Origin: UBA1479 sp040221095
GTDB taxonomy: Bacteria; Pseudomonadota; Alphaproteobacteria; Rhodospirillales; Casp-alpha2
Direction of reading: 5' to 3'
NCBI GenBank assembly: GCA_040221095.1
Contig: JAVJVP010000003.1
Span: 186,001-250,000, forward strand
Length of the DNA stretch: 64,000 nt
Shown here: piece after piece, positions 11,342 through 20,279 of the stretch
Numbering within the stretch: position 1 is the first letter of the stretch
How the letters are laid out: each line of letters starts with the position of its first letter
The notes under the pieces: model-generated
Database searches by the model: none
What the model was told of the DNA's origin: nothing
Seen by the model: the letters and a program-made list of their open reading frames with translations, nothing else
Made by a program: the position numbers and the translations under genes

Positions 11342-13269
11342 GAAAACCTGATTCCGTTCAGGTCCGCCCAACGCGCCAGATTGACCCAGCGCCAAAGGGA
11401 AAAGCCGATGGCCCGCGGATCCCTGTGCATGGCCTTGCGCGCGGCATCCACCTGCTGGTGATCGAATGCCGGAATGGCGCGGAATGCATCGCTTTCCAGG
11501 GCGGCGTCCCAGGTGCCCATATTCGCGGCCAGCCATTCCTGTTGCGGCGTGTCGAAGCCGATCTTGTCGCGGCGGTCGAGAATCTCGGAGGGAACGATAC
11601 CGCGCATAGCCTGGCGCAGGATCGATTTGGTTCGCCCCGTGTCGTCGATCAGGTAGTCGTCGGGCAGTGCATAGGCGAATTCGACTAACTCCGTCGTCAG
11701 GAAGGGGACCCGGCACTCGATCGACTGCGCCATCGATGTTCGGTCCGAATGGCGCAGGATCGCCGGCAAGGTGTAGTCGAACAGCGTGTTCGCAAGATGG
11801 TCCTTCAGAGGGGCGTCGCGCCGGTTCCGCGCCACGCCCCTGGGGGTAACCCCGTGTCGGTCGAACCAGGCCTTATTCAGCCAGGCAGGTGTCACCGGCT
11901 CGCCGGCGACGCGCCGCAACACCTGTTCGACCGCACCCGTCGAGATCTGGCCGAGCAGACGGGTGATGATATAGGCGGGCGAAATCTGATTCTCGCGGCT
12001 GCTTGCACGGATGAACCGGGCGGCGCGCGCCAGTTGTCCTTTGCCGAGCAGGCCGCGCAGACGGGAACTCAGGTAGGGCAGGTAGCCGGCGAAGGTTTCG
12101 TCGGCGCCCTGGCCGCTCAGGATGACTTTGAAGCCCGCGGCGCTGACGGCTTCGAAGACTTTTGTCTGGGCGAAGATGCTTGTGGTGCTGAACGGCTCGT
12201 CGGCGGCGCGGACCATATTGTCCAGGTCATCCGAAAGGGATTGCGGGTCAACCCTGACCTTGTGGCCCTTGACGCCGGACCGGTCGATGAGAAGATCGAT
12301 CCATGCTTCTTCGTTGATTTCCGGACTGTCGGCGATGAAGGAGAACGTGCGGGTTTCCTTCTGCCGGCGAAGGTCCTTTTCCATCATCACGATGGAGGCG
12401 GAATCCAGCCCGCCCGACAGGGCGATGGCGACCGGCACGTCGCTGCGCAGGTGCAGCTCCACGTTTCGTCGCATGATGTCTTGCAGTTCGGCGGCGGCGT
12501 CGTCCCGCGACACGCGCCGGGGCGCAGCGCCCGGATCGATCCGCCAATAACGTTGGGGGCGCACTTGCGTAGGTTTGTCTGCCGAGATGCGGACGAAATG
12601 CGCCGGCGCCAGCGCCGTGATCCCAGCGATCATGGTTTCCGCGCCGCGGTCAGTGAATCCGAACCGCAGATAGTCGTGCAGCGCCGCCGGGTTAGCCGTG
12701 CGGGGCGCGCCGGGATAAGTGAGCAGCGCCCTGACCTCGGAGGCAAACACGAAGGCGCCGTCGACGATCATATAGTACAGCGGCTTGATGCCGAAAGGAT
12801 CGCGGGCCAGGAACAGCTCGCCCGATGTGTTGTCGAAGATCGCGACCGCCCACATGCCCACCAGCCGCGCCAGACAGTCCGCCCCCCAATGGGCGTAGGT
12901 CTGCAGCAGCACCTCCGTGTCCGAGGATGTGCGGAAGCGCTGGCCCAAGCCTTCCAGTTCCTTGCGGATCTCCAGGTAGTTGTAGATTTCGCCGTTGAAG
13001 ATGACGGTGAACCGGCCGTCCTCCGTGGACATGGGTTGGCGGCCGTCCTCGCTCAGGTCGATGATCGAGAGCCGCCGGTGGGCCAGGGCAAGCTGGTGCC
13101 CGTTACTGATATCGGGCGAACGTCCGAAGGCGCCGGTCCCGCCGGGGGTCCAGGCGAAATACCCATGGTCATCGGGACCGCGGTGGCGGATAGCTTCCGA
13201 CAAACCTTGAAGCAGCTGTGGCGCCACCGAACCGTCGCGCGCGGCAAGAATTCCCGCTATGCCGCACAT
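11338..13269 (-). CDS. asnB: Glutamine-dependent asparagine synthase-like amidotransferase (first copy)
   Basis: Class II glutamine amidotransferase plus ATP-pyrophosphatase synthetase domain, 643 residues. Cys2 (MCGIAG) is the glutaminase nucleophile exposed after Met removal; RHRGPDD (28-34) and FNGEIYNY (91-98) complete that domain. The synthetase P-loop SGGLDS is at 285-290. In glycan loci such proteins amidate the carboxyl group of hexuronic acids (WbpS is the known example for GalNAcA), so ManNAc3NAcA or another uronic acid from this locus is a plausible substrate. A role in free asparagine synthesis cannot be excluded. It shares one base with the upstream GT stop (TGATG). Confidence 0.92.
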   Translation of the reverse strand: MCGIAGILAARDGSVAPQLLQGLSEAIRHRGPDDHGYFAWTPGGTGAFGRSPDISNGHQLALAHRRLSIIDLSEDGRQPMSTEDGRFTVIFNGEIYNYLEIRKELEGLGQRFRTSSDTEVLLQTYAHWGADCLARLVGMWAVAIFDNTSGELFLARDPFGIKPLYYMIVDGAFVFASEVRALLTYPGAPRTANPAALHDYLRFGFTDRGAETMIAGITALAPAHFVRISADKPTQVRPQRYWRIDPGAAPRRVSRDDAAAELQDIMRRNVELHLRSDVPVAIALSGGLDSASIVMMEKDLRRQKETRTFSFIADSPEINEEAWIDLLIDRSGVKGHKVRVDPQSLSDDLDNMVRAADEPFSTTSIFAQTKVFEAVSAAGFKVILSGQGADETFAGYLPYLSSRLRGLLGKGQLARAARFIRASSRENQISPAYIITRLLGQISTGAVEQVLRRVAGEPVTPAWLNKAWFDRHGVTPRGVARNRRDAPLKDHLANTLFDYTLPAILRHSDRTSMAQSIECRVPFLTTELVEFAYALPDDYLIDDTGRTKSILRQAMRGIVPSEILDRRDKIGFDTPQQEWLAANMGTWDAALESDAFRAIPAFDHQQVDAARKAMHRDPRAIGFSLWRWVNLARWADLNGIRFS

Positions 13270-14390
13270 CAGCCGTTAAGACCTTTCCGCGTGTCGATCA
13301 TCGCCTGGATCGACACCGCTGTATCCTCGGCGCGGATGTCCCAGGAATGGGCGGCGACGATGGCGTCGCGGCCCCGTATGCCCATTTCCTTCCCGCACGC
13401 CGGATCGGCGGCAAGGTCGGCGACGGCGCGGGCGAGCGCTTCGGGATTCTCGGCGGCCACGGCCAGGCCGCAATCATTGTCGCGCACCAGGTCCGCCTGC
13501 CCGGGAAAGTCGGAAACGATCGCGGGCACGCCACAGGACAGGGTTTCGAACACCTTGAGCGGATAAAGCCCGGTGCCCGTGCGGTCGCCCAGGTTGTTCT
13601 TCGGCACCAGGCCGCAGATGCTTTTGGCGACGATGCCCGGCAGCACGCGATAGGGCTGGCGGCCCAGATCGATGATGCCGGGGTCGGCGGCGGCCGCCGC
13701 CTCGACCGCCGGGCGTTCGGGCCCGTCGCCGACGATCACCAGATCGACACCCGAAGGCCAGACCGGGGATTGCTTCGCGGCCAACAGCGTGGGAATGCCC
13801 TGCCAGCGGGCCAGTCCACCGAAGAACACGGCGTAACGTTCCGGCAGATCGACGTCACAGGGGGCGTCCGGATGGAACAAGTCCGTATTGGCGCCGTTGG
13901 GCACCACGTCGACCGGCGTCGCCACACCTTGGTCGCGGACCCAGTCGGCAAGCTGCGGTGTCACGGTGATCAGGCGGTCGGCCCATTGGAACTGCTTGCG
14001 CCACATCCATTTGATGATGCCGGCCAAGGGCCGCGCCCAGGCATAGGCAATGGCGACGTCTTCATAAGGGCCGTTGATTTCGTGCACGATGGGCGCACCG
14101 CGCAGCCGCGCCCAAAGCGACGCCGGAAAGGCCAGGAAGTGGGACCGAACGTAGACCGATTGTCCTTCCTCGAAGGCCCGCATCACCCGCCATTGCAGGC
14201 AGAGATATTCCATCATCCGCCGCGCCAGGCCGGGCCGTTTCCAGTGACCGGAATAGGACGGCACGAACAAATCGACGGTCCAGCCCCGGCGCCGCAGCCC
14301 GCCCACGATCTCGTGGATATGGGCATAGGAGGCCTGCCCCTCGCGGGGGGCTTCCAGGGCGAGATAAAGAAGATGCTTGCGCGCGGTCAC
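13269..14390 (-). CDS. Glycosyltransferase family 4
   Basis: GT-B enzyme of 373 residues. The N-terminal domain begins HLLYLALEAPREGQASYAH, a typical UDP-sugar GT4 acceptor loop, and contains the APIVHEINGP segment. The C-terminal donor domain has the linker VVPNGANTDLFHP, the strand YAVFFGGLARWQG and an E-containing PLKVFETLSCGVPAI motif. It is located between WbpI and AsnB homologues and probably adds one of the acidic sugars made by these neighbours; this is inference. Its stop overlaps the asnB start by one base. Confidence 0.88.
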   Translation of the reverse strand: MTARKHLLYLALEAPREGQASYAHIHEIVGGLRRRGWTVDLFVPSYSGHWKRPGLARRMMEYLCLQWRVMRAFEEGQSVYVRSHFLAFPASLWARLRGAPIVHEINGPYEDVAIAYAWARPLAGIIKWMWRKQFQWADRLITVTPQLADWVRDQGVATPVDVVPNGANTDLFHPDAPCDVDLPERYAVFFGGLARWQGIPTLLAAKQSPVWPSGVDLVIVGDGPERPAVEAAAAADPGIIDLGRQPYRVLPGIVAKSICGLVPKNNLGDRTGTGLYPLKVFETLSCGVPAIVSDFPGQADLVRDNDCGLAVAAENPEALARAVADLAADPACGKEMGIRGRDAIVAAHSWDIRAEDTAVSIQAMIDTRKGLNG

Positions 14391-15439
14391 GCCGTGCCGC
14401 CGTCCCTGGCCAGATAGGCCGCGACCGCCTGGGCGATGCGCCGTGCCGCGTTGCCGTCGCCATAGGCGTCAATGTCGCGGCGCGGAGTGTCGGTCTCCGG
14501 CGATTGCCACAGGCGGTTCCATCCGGCGTCGACGGTCTCGGTCCACTCCGTTTCGTCGCGCAGGGTGATGCAGGGCACGCGGTGGAAATAGGCTTCCTTC
14601 TGCAGGCCGCCGGAATCGGTCAACACCCCGGCACTCGCCTTCACCAGATGGGTCATTTCAAGGTAGCCGAGCGGATCCGTCACGGTGATGCCGTCGAGGG
14701 TCAGGCCGGCCCGCTGGAGGGCTGCCTTGGTCCGGGGATGCAACGGCAGGACGACCGTGCCCGGCCGCGCCTTGAGGAATTCGATAACCTTGGCTAACTG
14801 CGCATCGTCGTCCGTGTTCTCGGCCCGATGGACGGTCGCGACCTCGTACCGGCCGGGGGTCAGGCCGAGGCGCTGAACGACGTCCGAACCTTCCGGCCGT
14901 TCGGCGGCGGCAAGGGCGGCGTCGAACATCACGTCGCCGACCAGCATGACGCCGGCGGAAATGCCCTCCTTGGCCAAGTGAGAGACCGCCTGCGGCGTCG
15001 GGCAGAACAGCAGCGCCGCCAGATGATCGGCGACGCGGCGGTTGATCTCTTCCGGCTGGGCGCGGCGGAACGACCGCAGGCCGGCTTCGACATGGAACAC
15101 GGGGATGTCGAGCTTGGCCGCGACCAATGCCGCCGCCAGGGTCGAATTGGTGTCGCCATATATAAGAAGGCCGTCGGGACGGCCGGCGGCCAGCAGTGGT
15201 TCCAGCGCGATCAGCATGCGCCCGGTCATGTCGCCGTGGCCGCCGCCGCTGATGCCCAGGTTGTGGTCGGGCGTCGACAGGCCAAGCTCGCGGAAGAACA
15301 CGTCGGACATGCCGTCGTCGAAATGCTGACCCGTGTGGATCAGGGTTTCCTCGATGCCCGCGTCCCGGAAGGCGCGCGACACAGGTCCGGCCTTGATGAA
15401 CTGGGGGCGCGCCCCGACGACGGTGACGATGCGGGTCAC
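14387..15439 (-). CDS. wbpI: Non-hydrolysing UDP-sugar 2-epimerase (WecB/WbpI family)
   Basis: 350 residues with all hallmarks of the WecB fold: VGARPQFIKAGP at the N-terminus, IHTGQHFD (34-41), GDTNSTLAA near 96, HVEAGLRSF near 117, and DSGGLQKEA in the C-terminal domain. WecB converts UDP-GlcNAc to UDP-ManNAc; WbpI converts UDP-GlcNAc3NAcA to UDP-ManNAc3NAcA. The direct neighbours are WbpE and the WbpB-WbpD fusion, coupled by 4-base overlaps, so the WbpI reaction (last step) is favoured. Sequence alone does not separate the two activities. Confidence 0.9.
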   Translation of the reverse strand: MTRIVTVVGARPQFIKAGPVSRAFRDAGIEETLIHTGQHFDDGMSDVFFRELGLSTPDHNLGISGGGHGDMTGRMLIALEPLLAAGRPDGLLIYGDTNSTLAAALVAAKLDIPVFHVEAGLRSFRRAQPEEINRRVADHLAALLFCPTPQAVSHLAKEGISAGVMLVGDVMFDAALAAAERPEGSDVVQRLGLTPGRYEVATVHRAENTDDDAQLAKVIEFLKARPGTVVLPLHPRTKAALQRAGLTLDGITVTDPLGYLEMTHLVKASAGVLTDSGGLQKEAYFHRVPCITLRDETEWTETVDAGWNRLWQSPETDTPRRDIDAYGDGNAARRIAQAVAAYLARDGGTA

Positions 15440-16566
15440 GCGCCGACTGCTTCTTTCAACGCGATCAGGATGCGGTCCTGGGTCGCGGCGTCCAGATAGG
15501 GATGCATGGGCAGGCTCAGCACGTCATGGGCCAGGGCCTGCGACACCGGCGTGCCGTTGCCGGCGCGGGGATAATGGGCATAGGCCGGCTGATCCGACAG
15601 GGCCACCGGGTAATAGACCGCTGTCGGCACGCCCTGTTCCTTCAGCGCCGCGGCGACGGCGTCGCGGTCGGCAACGCGGATCGTGTACTGGGCCCAGGCG
15701 CTGACCGCGCCGTCGATCACGGCGGGCGGCGTGGCGATGCCGGTGAGCCCCTCGGCATAGCGGGCGGCGACGGCCTGACGTTTTTCGATCTCGTCCGCGA
15801 AGATGTCGAGCTTGGCCAACAGCACGGCGGCCTGGATGGTGTCCAAGCGCGCGTTCAGCCCGACCGCCACGTTGTCGTATTTGTTGGTGCCCTGACCGTG
15901 TACGCGCAGGCTCCGCATGCGGGCCGCCAGGTCGGCGTCGTCGGTCAACACCGCCCCGCCGTCGCCGTAACAGCCCAGGGGCTTGGCGGGGAAAAAGCTG
16001 ACGGATGTGGCGTCGCCCCAGGACCCGATCGCCTTTCCGTTCAGCGCCCCGCCGTAACTTTGCGCGGAGTCGGCCATTACCTTCAGGCCGTGGGTGTCGG
16101 CGATCTTCTGGATCGCCGGATAATCGGCGGGCTGGCCGAACAGATCGACCGGGATGATCGCCTTCAGATTCAGGCCCGCGTCCTTGGCCGTGGCGACGGC
16201 GCTTTCGACGCTTGCCGGGTCCATGTTGAAGGTGTCGGGCAGGACGTCGCAGAACACCGGCGTGGCGCCGGTCAGCGCCACCACCTCGGCGGTCGAGGCG
16301 AAGGTCATAGCCGGCACGATGACCGCATCGCCGGGCCCGATGCCCCAGGCCATGAGCACGAGCAGAAGCGAGTCCGTGCCGCTGGAGCAGCTCACGCAAT
16401 GGGCGGCGCCGCCCATGTCGGCCAGGCGCGTTTCCAGCTCGGCGACCTCGGGCCCCATGATGAAGCGTCCGTGGTCGAGAACCTTGGCGATGGCCCGGTC
16501 CACCGCGTCGCCGAGGCGCGCGCGCTGAGCCTGAAGGTCGATGAAGGCGATGGAAGAGGCGCTCAT
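15436..16566 (-). CDS. wbpE: PLP-dependent sugar aminotransferase (DegT/WbpE type)
   Basis: 376-residue DegT/DnrJ/EryC1/StrS enzyme, cytoplasmic. SSGTDSL (61-67) binds PLP phosphate, DSAQSYG (166-172) provides the pyridine-N aspartate, and Lys195 in SFFPAKPLGCYGDGG forms the Schiff base. WbpE aminates the 3-keto group of UDP-3-keto-GlcNAcA, normally using glutamate. The order 6-dehydrogenase, 3-oxidase, aminotransferase, acetyltransferase, 2-epimerase is complete in this locus. The start overlaps the upstream fusion gene stop by 4 bases. Confidence 0.92.
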   Translation of the reverse strand: MSASSIAFIDLQAQRARLGDAVDRAIAKVLDHGRFIMGPEVAELETRLADMGGAAHCVSCSSGTDSLLLVLMAWGIGPGDAVIVPAMTFASTAEVVALTGATPVFCDVLPDTFNMDPASVESAVATAKDAGLNLKAIIPVDLFGQPADYPAIQKIADTHGLKVMADSAQSYGGALNGKAIGSWGDATSVSFFPAKPLGCYGDGGAVLTDDADLAARMRSLRVHGQGTNKYDNVAVGLNARLDTIQAAVLLAKLDIFADEIEKRQAVAARYAEGLTGIATPPAVIDGAVSAWAQYTIRVADRDAVAAALKEQGVPTAVYYPVALSDQPAYAHYPRAGNGTPVSQALAHDVLSLPMHPYLDAATQDRILIALKEAVGA

Positions 16567-18137
16567 GAGTTGATTTCTTTCAATGTGCCGGTATCGGTGA
16601 CTTTATATTTGCGGCCTTCGCGCGGACAGGTCAGGTCGTCGCCCAAACGCTCGCCGGCATGGCTGACCCAGCCGATGCGCCGCGCCGGCACGCCCGCCAT
16701 CAGGGCATGGGCCGGCACGTCGGCGGTGACCACGGCGCCCGCCGCGATCATGCAGTATTCGCCGAGCGCGTGGCCGCAGACGATGGTCGCGTTGGCGCCG
16801 ATGGTCGCCCCTTCGCCGACGGGGGTTTCGCGGAAATCGTCCTTGCGGTCGACCTCGGCGCGCGGCGTCAGCACGTTGGTGAACACGCAGCTCGGCCCGC
16901 AGAACACGCCCCGCCCCAGGGTCACGCCCTTGTAGACGCTGACGTTGTTCTGGATCTTGCAGTTGTCGCCGATGGTCACGTCCGGCCCGATCGAGGCGTT
17001 CTGTCCGACGACCACGTCCGTGCCGATCTTGGACCCCGGCAGGACATGCGAGAAATGCCAGATCTTGCTGCCCGCGCCGATGGTCACGCCGTCGTCGACG
17101 ACCGCCGTCTGATGGACCTTGGCGCCGGGGAACCGGCCCGTGCCGATCGCGTCGCGTGTGGTGCTCATGTCCGTCTCCGCCCGTTCCAGTACGCTCAATA
17201 CCCGCATGCCTTCGGCGCCGTCCGTGCGCGGCGTCTCGCCCGTGGTCATGCAGTCCAGGAAATGGCCGCATTCCATGGCCAGGGGCTCGCCCTGGTCCAG
17301 GGCGACGGGCACGGCCTCGGCCTTTTCCGGCGTCGGCACGCCGTCGCGCCAGTCGATGCGGTGGGGATAGAGAAGAAGTTTTCTGTCCCACGGCTCGCCG
17401 TCGTTGAACACGGCCATGGCCTTGTCGCCGACGACGATGAGTTTCTGTTCCTTGAAGGGATGCAGCCAGGACACGAAGACATGGGCCTGCACGCCGCCGG
17501 GGAAGGTCAGATGCGTGGTCGTCACATCGGCGATGACCTCATGCAGGTAGCTGCCGCCCTCGGCGCGCACGGCCGTCGGCGCGTCGCCGACCAGGGCCAG
17601 GATCATGGAAATGTCGTGCGGCGCGAAGGACCACAGGGCGTTTTCCTCGCGCCGGATCTTGCCCAGGTTCAGGCGGTTGGAATAGAGGTATTGCAGTTGG
17701 CCCAATTCCCCCCCGCGGACCATTTCGGTCAGCTTGATGAAGGCCGGATGGTACTGCAGCAGATGGCCGACCATGAGGATGCACCCGGCCGCCTCGGCGG
17801 CGGCCAGCACGCCCTCGGCCTCGGCGACCGTGAGCGCCAGGGGTTTTTCCACGAACACATGCTTGCCGGCCTCCAGGGCCTGGATGGCAAGGGCGGCATG
17901 GGCCTCGGCCGGGGCGGCGATGACGACGCCCGAAATGGCGGGATCGGCCAGGATGGCGGCATAGTCCTTGACCGGAACATCGTAGGTTTCCGACATCGAG
18001 GCGGCCAAATCCGGATTGGCGTCGGCCACGGCGGTCAACGCCCCAAGCGCATGGAAATTGCGCACGTGGTTCTTGCCCCAATGGCCGCAGCCGATGACGG
18101 CGACCTTGGTGCCGGGTGTATTGGAATCAGATGTCAT
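16563..18137 (-). CDS. Fused sugar 3-dehydrogenase and N-acetyltransferase (WbpB-WbpD)
   Basis: 524 residues in two parts. Residues 1-335 are a Gfo/Idh/MocA oxidoreductase: NAD loop VIGCGHWGKNH (14-24), VEKPLAL (96-102) and APHDISMIL (172-180) with the usual His. Residues 339-510 are a left-handed beta-helix acetyltransferase with hexapeptide turns (TIGAGSKIWHFSHV, PDVTIGDNCKIQNNVSVYKG) and a C-terminal VVTADVPAHALMAGVPARRIGW. WbpB oxidises UDP-GlcNAcA at C3; WbpD acetylates the amine installed by WbpE. The fusion puts the enzymes flanking the aminotransferase step into one chain. I see no stop or frameshift at the junction. In Pseudomonas these are separate proteins. Confidence 0.92.
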   Translation of the reverse strand: MTSDSNTPGTKVAVIGCGHWGKNHVRNFHALGALTAVADANPDLAASMSETYDVPVKDYAAILADPAISGVVIAAPAEAHAALAIQALEAGKHVFVEKPLALTVAEAEGVLAAAEAAGCILMVGHLLQYHPAFIKLTEMVRGGELGQLQYLYSNRLNLGKIRREENALWSFAPHDISMILALVGDAPTAVRAEGGSYLHEVIADVTTTHLTFPGGVQAHVFVSWLHPFKEQKLIVVGDKAMAVFNDGEPWDRKLLLYPHRIDWRDGVPTPEKAEAVPVALDQGEPLAMECGHFLDCMTTGETPRTDGAEGMRVLSVLERAETDMSTTRDAIGTGRFPGAKVHQTAVVDDGVTIGAGSKIWHFSHVLPGSKIGTDVVVGQNASIGPDVTIGDNCKIQNNVSVYKGVTLGRGVFCGPSCVFTNVLTPRAEVDRKDDFRETPVGEGATIGANATIVCGHALGEYCMIAAGAVVTADVPAHALMAGVPARRIGWVSHAGERLGDDLTCPREGRKYKVTDTGTLKEINS

Positions 18138-18234
18138 GGGTCGGTGGAAGCTTCTGGATTTCGGATGATCGGCTGGGAAGGCGGCAATTTACAGTCTCTG
18201 TCGGGCTTCGGCTACCCGCACTTTAGGAATTGGA

Positions 18235-20184
18235 TCATGTGCCCGTCCCCATGGAGGTCGGCCAGCGCCGCCGCCAGGCTTGAAACATGAGGACGGCCCA
18301 AATCTGGTTGGCATAGTTTCTGTGGCCCTTCAGATGGGCGCGCCACGCATCGAGGATCGGCTCCGGATCGAGCATGCCGTCCTGGGCCAGCCCCGAAGGA
18401 TCCAGCAGGTCTTCGGCCCAATCGCGCAACGGCCCCCTGAGCCAGTCTCCGATCGGCAGGCTGAACCCGGTTTTTGCGCGGCTTGTGAGGGCGCGCGGGA
18501 CATGGCGTTCGAGAATGCGGCGCAAAAGCCACTTTCCCTCGCCGCCGCGCACCCGCATGCGGCGGGGCAGGGACCAGGCGAATTCGACCAGCCGGTGATC
18601 GAGAAGCGGCACCCGCACTTCCAGGCCGACGGCCATGCTGGCCCGGTCGACCTTTGTCAACATGTCGTCAGGCAGCACGCTGAGGCTGTCGATGATCTGC
18701 ATGCGTTCGATAAATCCCCCCGCATCCGGCGCGGCAGCGTCGTCCCAAATCGGGTGGCGCGGGGGCGCCGCGCCGGGCACGATCAGCGCCGGGTCGGGCC
18801 AAATGGCGACCAGCCGGCGGTAGATATCCATTTCGTTCGGCGCACCAAGGATGTCCGCGAGCTTGTGCAGCTTCTGTCCGGGGTGGGACGGCAGGTATCT
18901 GTCGGGCACAACGCTCAAAAGACGGCTCAACATCGACAACGGCATTTGCGAGATTCCCCGCGCCAGGCCGGTGCGCATGAACATGGGCAAGCATGCCGTG
19001 CGGCGGCGGACCGCATCGCCCAGAAGATAGCGGTTGTAACCCGCGAAGACTTCATCGCCGCCGTCGCCGGACAACGCGACGGTGACGTGCTTGCGAGTCA
19101 TCGCGGAGACCAGGGCCGTCGGAATCTGGGATGAATCGGCGAAGGGCTCGTCGTACATGTCGGAAAGGCCCGGGATGACGTCGCGGGTTTGTTCCGCATC
19201 GACGGTAAGTTGCGTGTGGTCTGTTCCAAGATGGCGGGCCACGGCGGCGGCGGCGGCGGTTTCGTCATAGGCCGGATCGGCAAACCCGATGGAGTACGTG
19301 CGGACCGGGCGGCCGCTTTGCGCCTGCATCAACGCGACGATCGTTGACGAATCGATGCCGCCGGACAGAAAGGCGCCCAGCGGGACGTCGGAAATCATCC
19401 GCCGTTTGACGGCGTCGCGGATCAAGGCCTCGCCTTCGTCCAGGGCCTCGCCGTCGGACAGGTCGCGCGGCTGGCGTTGGCCTTCGGTCGCCAGGGCCTG
19501 CAGATCCCAAAAGCGTTCGATCCGCGGCTCGCCGGCTCGGGCCACGGTCAGGATCATTCCCGGTTCCAGCTTGTGGACGCCGGCGTAAATGGAATGCGGC
19601 GCGGGAACGTGGCCAAGGCGCATATACGCTGCGAGCGCTGAACGGTCGACGACGGGATAAAATCCAGGGTAGGCGCGGATTGATTTGAGTTCCGAGCCGA
19701 AGGTGATCGCGTCACCGGTCCGGCCCCAGTAAAGCGGCTTGATCCCGAGCCGGTCGCGCACCAGGCTGAGGGTCGCCGTCTCGCGGTCCCAGATCGCGAT
19801 GGCGAACATGCCGATCAGGCGGCGGATCGTATCGCCGACCCCCCAAAGGGCGCAGGCTTCGACGATGACCTCCGTGTCCGAATGTCCCTGAAGCCGCGAC
19901 CGGCCAGCTGCCGCGAGGTCGCGCCGCAGGTCGTCCGCGTTGTAGACTTCGCCGTTGTAGACGATGACCATGCGCCCGCAACTGGACACCATGGGCTGTG
20001 CCCCGGCGGCGGTCAGGTCGATGATTGAAAGCCGGGTATGGCCCAGGCCGATGCCCGCGTCCGGATCGTTCCAGATGCCGTCCGCATCGGGCCCCCTGTG
20101 ACGCAGGGTGCCGGCCATGGCGGCCAGAACGGCGTCGGGCGCCGCCGGCAGGCGCGAAGCGAGGAATCCTGTCAGGCCGCACAT
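18235..20184 (-). CDS. asnB: Glutamine-dependent asparagine synthase-like amidotransferase (second copy)
   Basis: 649 residues from ATG 20184, chosen because it places Cys2 (MCGLTG) at the mature N-terminus as the mechanism demands; an upstream in-frame Met at 20223 would bury it. RHRGPDADG (28-36), YNGEVYNADD (76-85) and the PP-loop SGGIDSS (274-280) are intact. It is clearly a different paralogue from the copy at 11338-13269 (different spacing and C-terminus), so the locus may amidate two different carboxylates, or one copy may make free asparagine. It is 97 bases upstream of the fused WbpB-WbpD gene and is divergent from the + strand epimerase. Confidence 0.91.
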   Translation of the reverse strand: MCGLTGFLASRLPAAPDAVLAAMAGTLRHRGPDADGIWNDPDAGIGLGHTRLSIIDLTAAGAQPMVSSCGRMVIVYNGEVYNADDLRRDLAAAGRSRLQGHSDTEVIVEACALWGVGDTIRRLIGMFAIAIWDRETATLSLVRDRLGIKPLYWGRTGDAITFGSELKSIRAYPGFYPVVDRSALAAYMRLGHVPAPHSIYAGVHKLEPGMILTVARAGEPRIERFWDLQALATEGQRQPRDLSDGEALDEGEALIRDAVKRRMISDVPLGAFLSGGIDSSTIVALMQAQSGRPVRTYSIGFADPAYDETAAAAAVARHLGTDHTQLTVDAEQTRDVIPGLSDMYDEPFADSSQIPTALVSAMTRKHVTVALSGDGGDEVFAGYNRYLLGDAVRRRTACLPMFMRTGLARGISQMPLSMLSRLLSVVPDRYLPSHPGQKLHKLADILGAPNEMDIYRRLVAIWPDPALIVPGAAPPRHPIWDDAAAPDAGGFIERMQIIDSLSVLPDDMLTKVDRASMAVGLEVRVPLLDHRLVEFAWSLPRRMRVRGGEGKWLLRRILERHVPRALTSRAKTGFSLPIGDWLRGPLRDWAEDLLDPSGLAQDGMLDPEPILDAWRAHLKGHRNYANQIWAVLMFQAWRRRWPTSMGTGT

Positions 20185-20279
20185 ATCGGCATTATCCCCG
20201 CTTTGGTTTGCATGGCACGGCATGAGACATTAGAAGTCATCCAACGAAATCGGACGGGCATCGGGCAAAGAGACCGCCA
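20185..20279. promoter_or_regulatory. Divergent intergenic region between asnB copy 2 and the + strand epimerase
   Basis: The only divergent gene pair in the window meets here, so promoters in both directions are expected. For the + strand, TTGCAT (20208-20213) and TAGAAG (20231-20236) are separated by 17 bases but match sigma-70 consensus poorly. No clear box was found on the minus strand. Confidence 0.3.

Noticed and set aside
11342..11716. Longer in-frame start for the Wzx gene
   Set aside because: The extra 125 codons are shadow sequence of asnB; the GTG at 11341 in a GTGA overlap fits the flippase N-terminus.
11749..13566. 605-codon + strand open frame
   Set aside because: Antisense to asnB copy 1, whose motifs are all intact on the minus strand.
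16659..18290. 543-codon + strand open frame
   Set aside because: Antisense to the WbpB-WbpD fusion; no recognisable motif.
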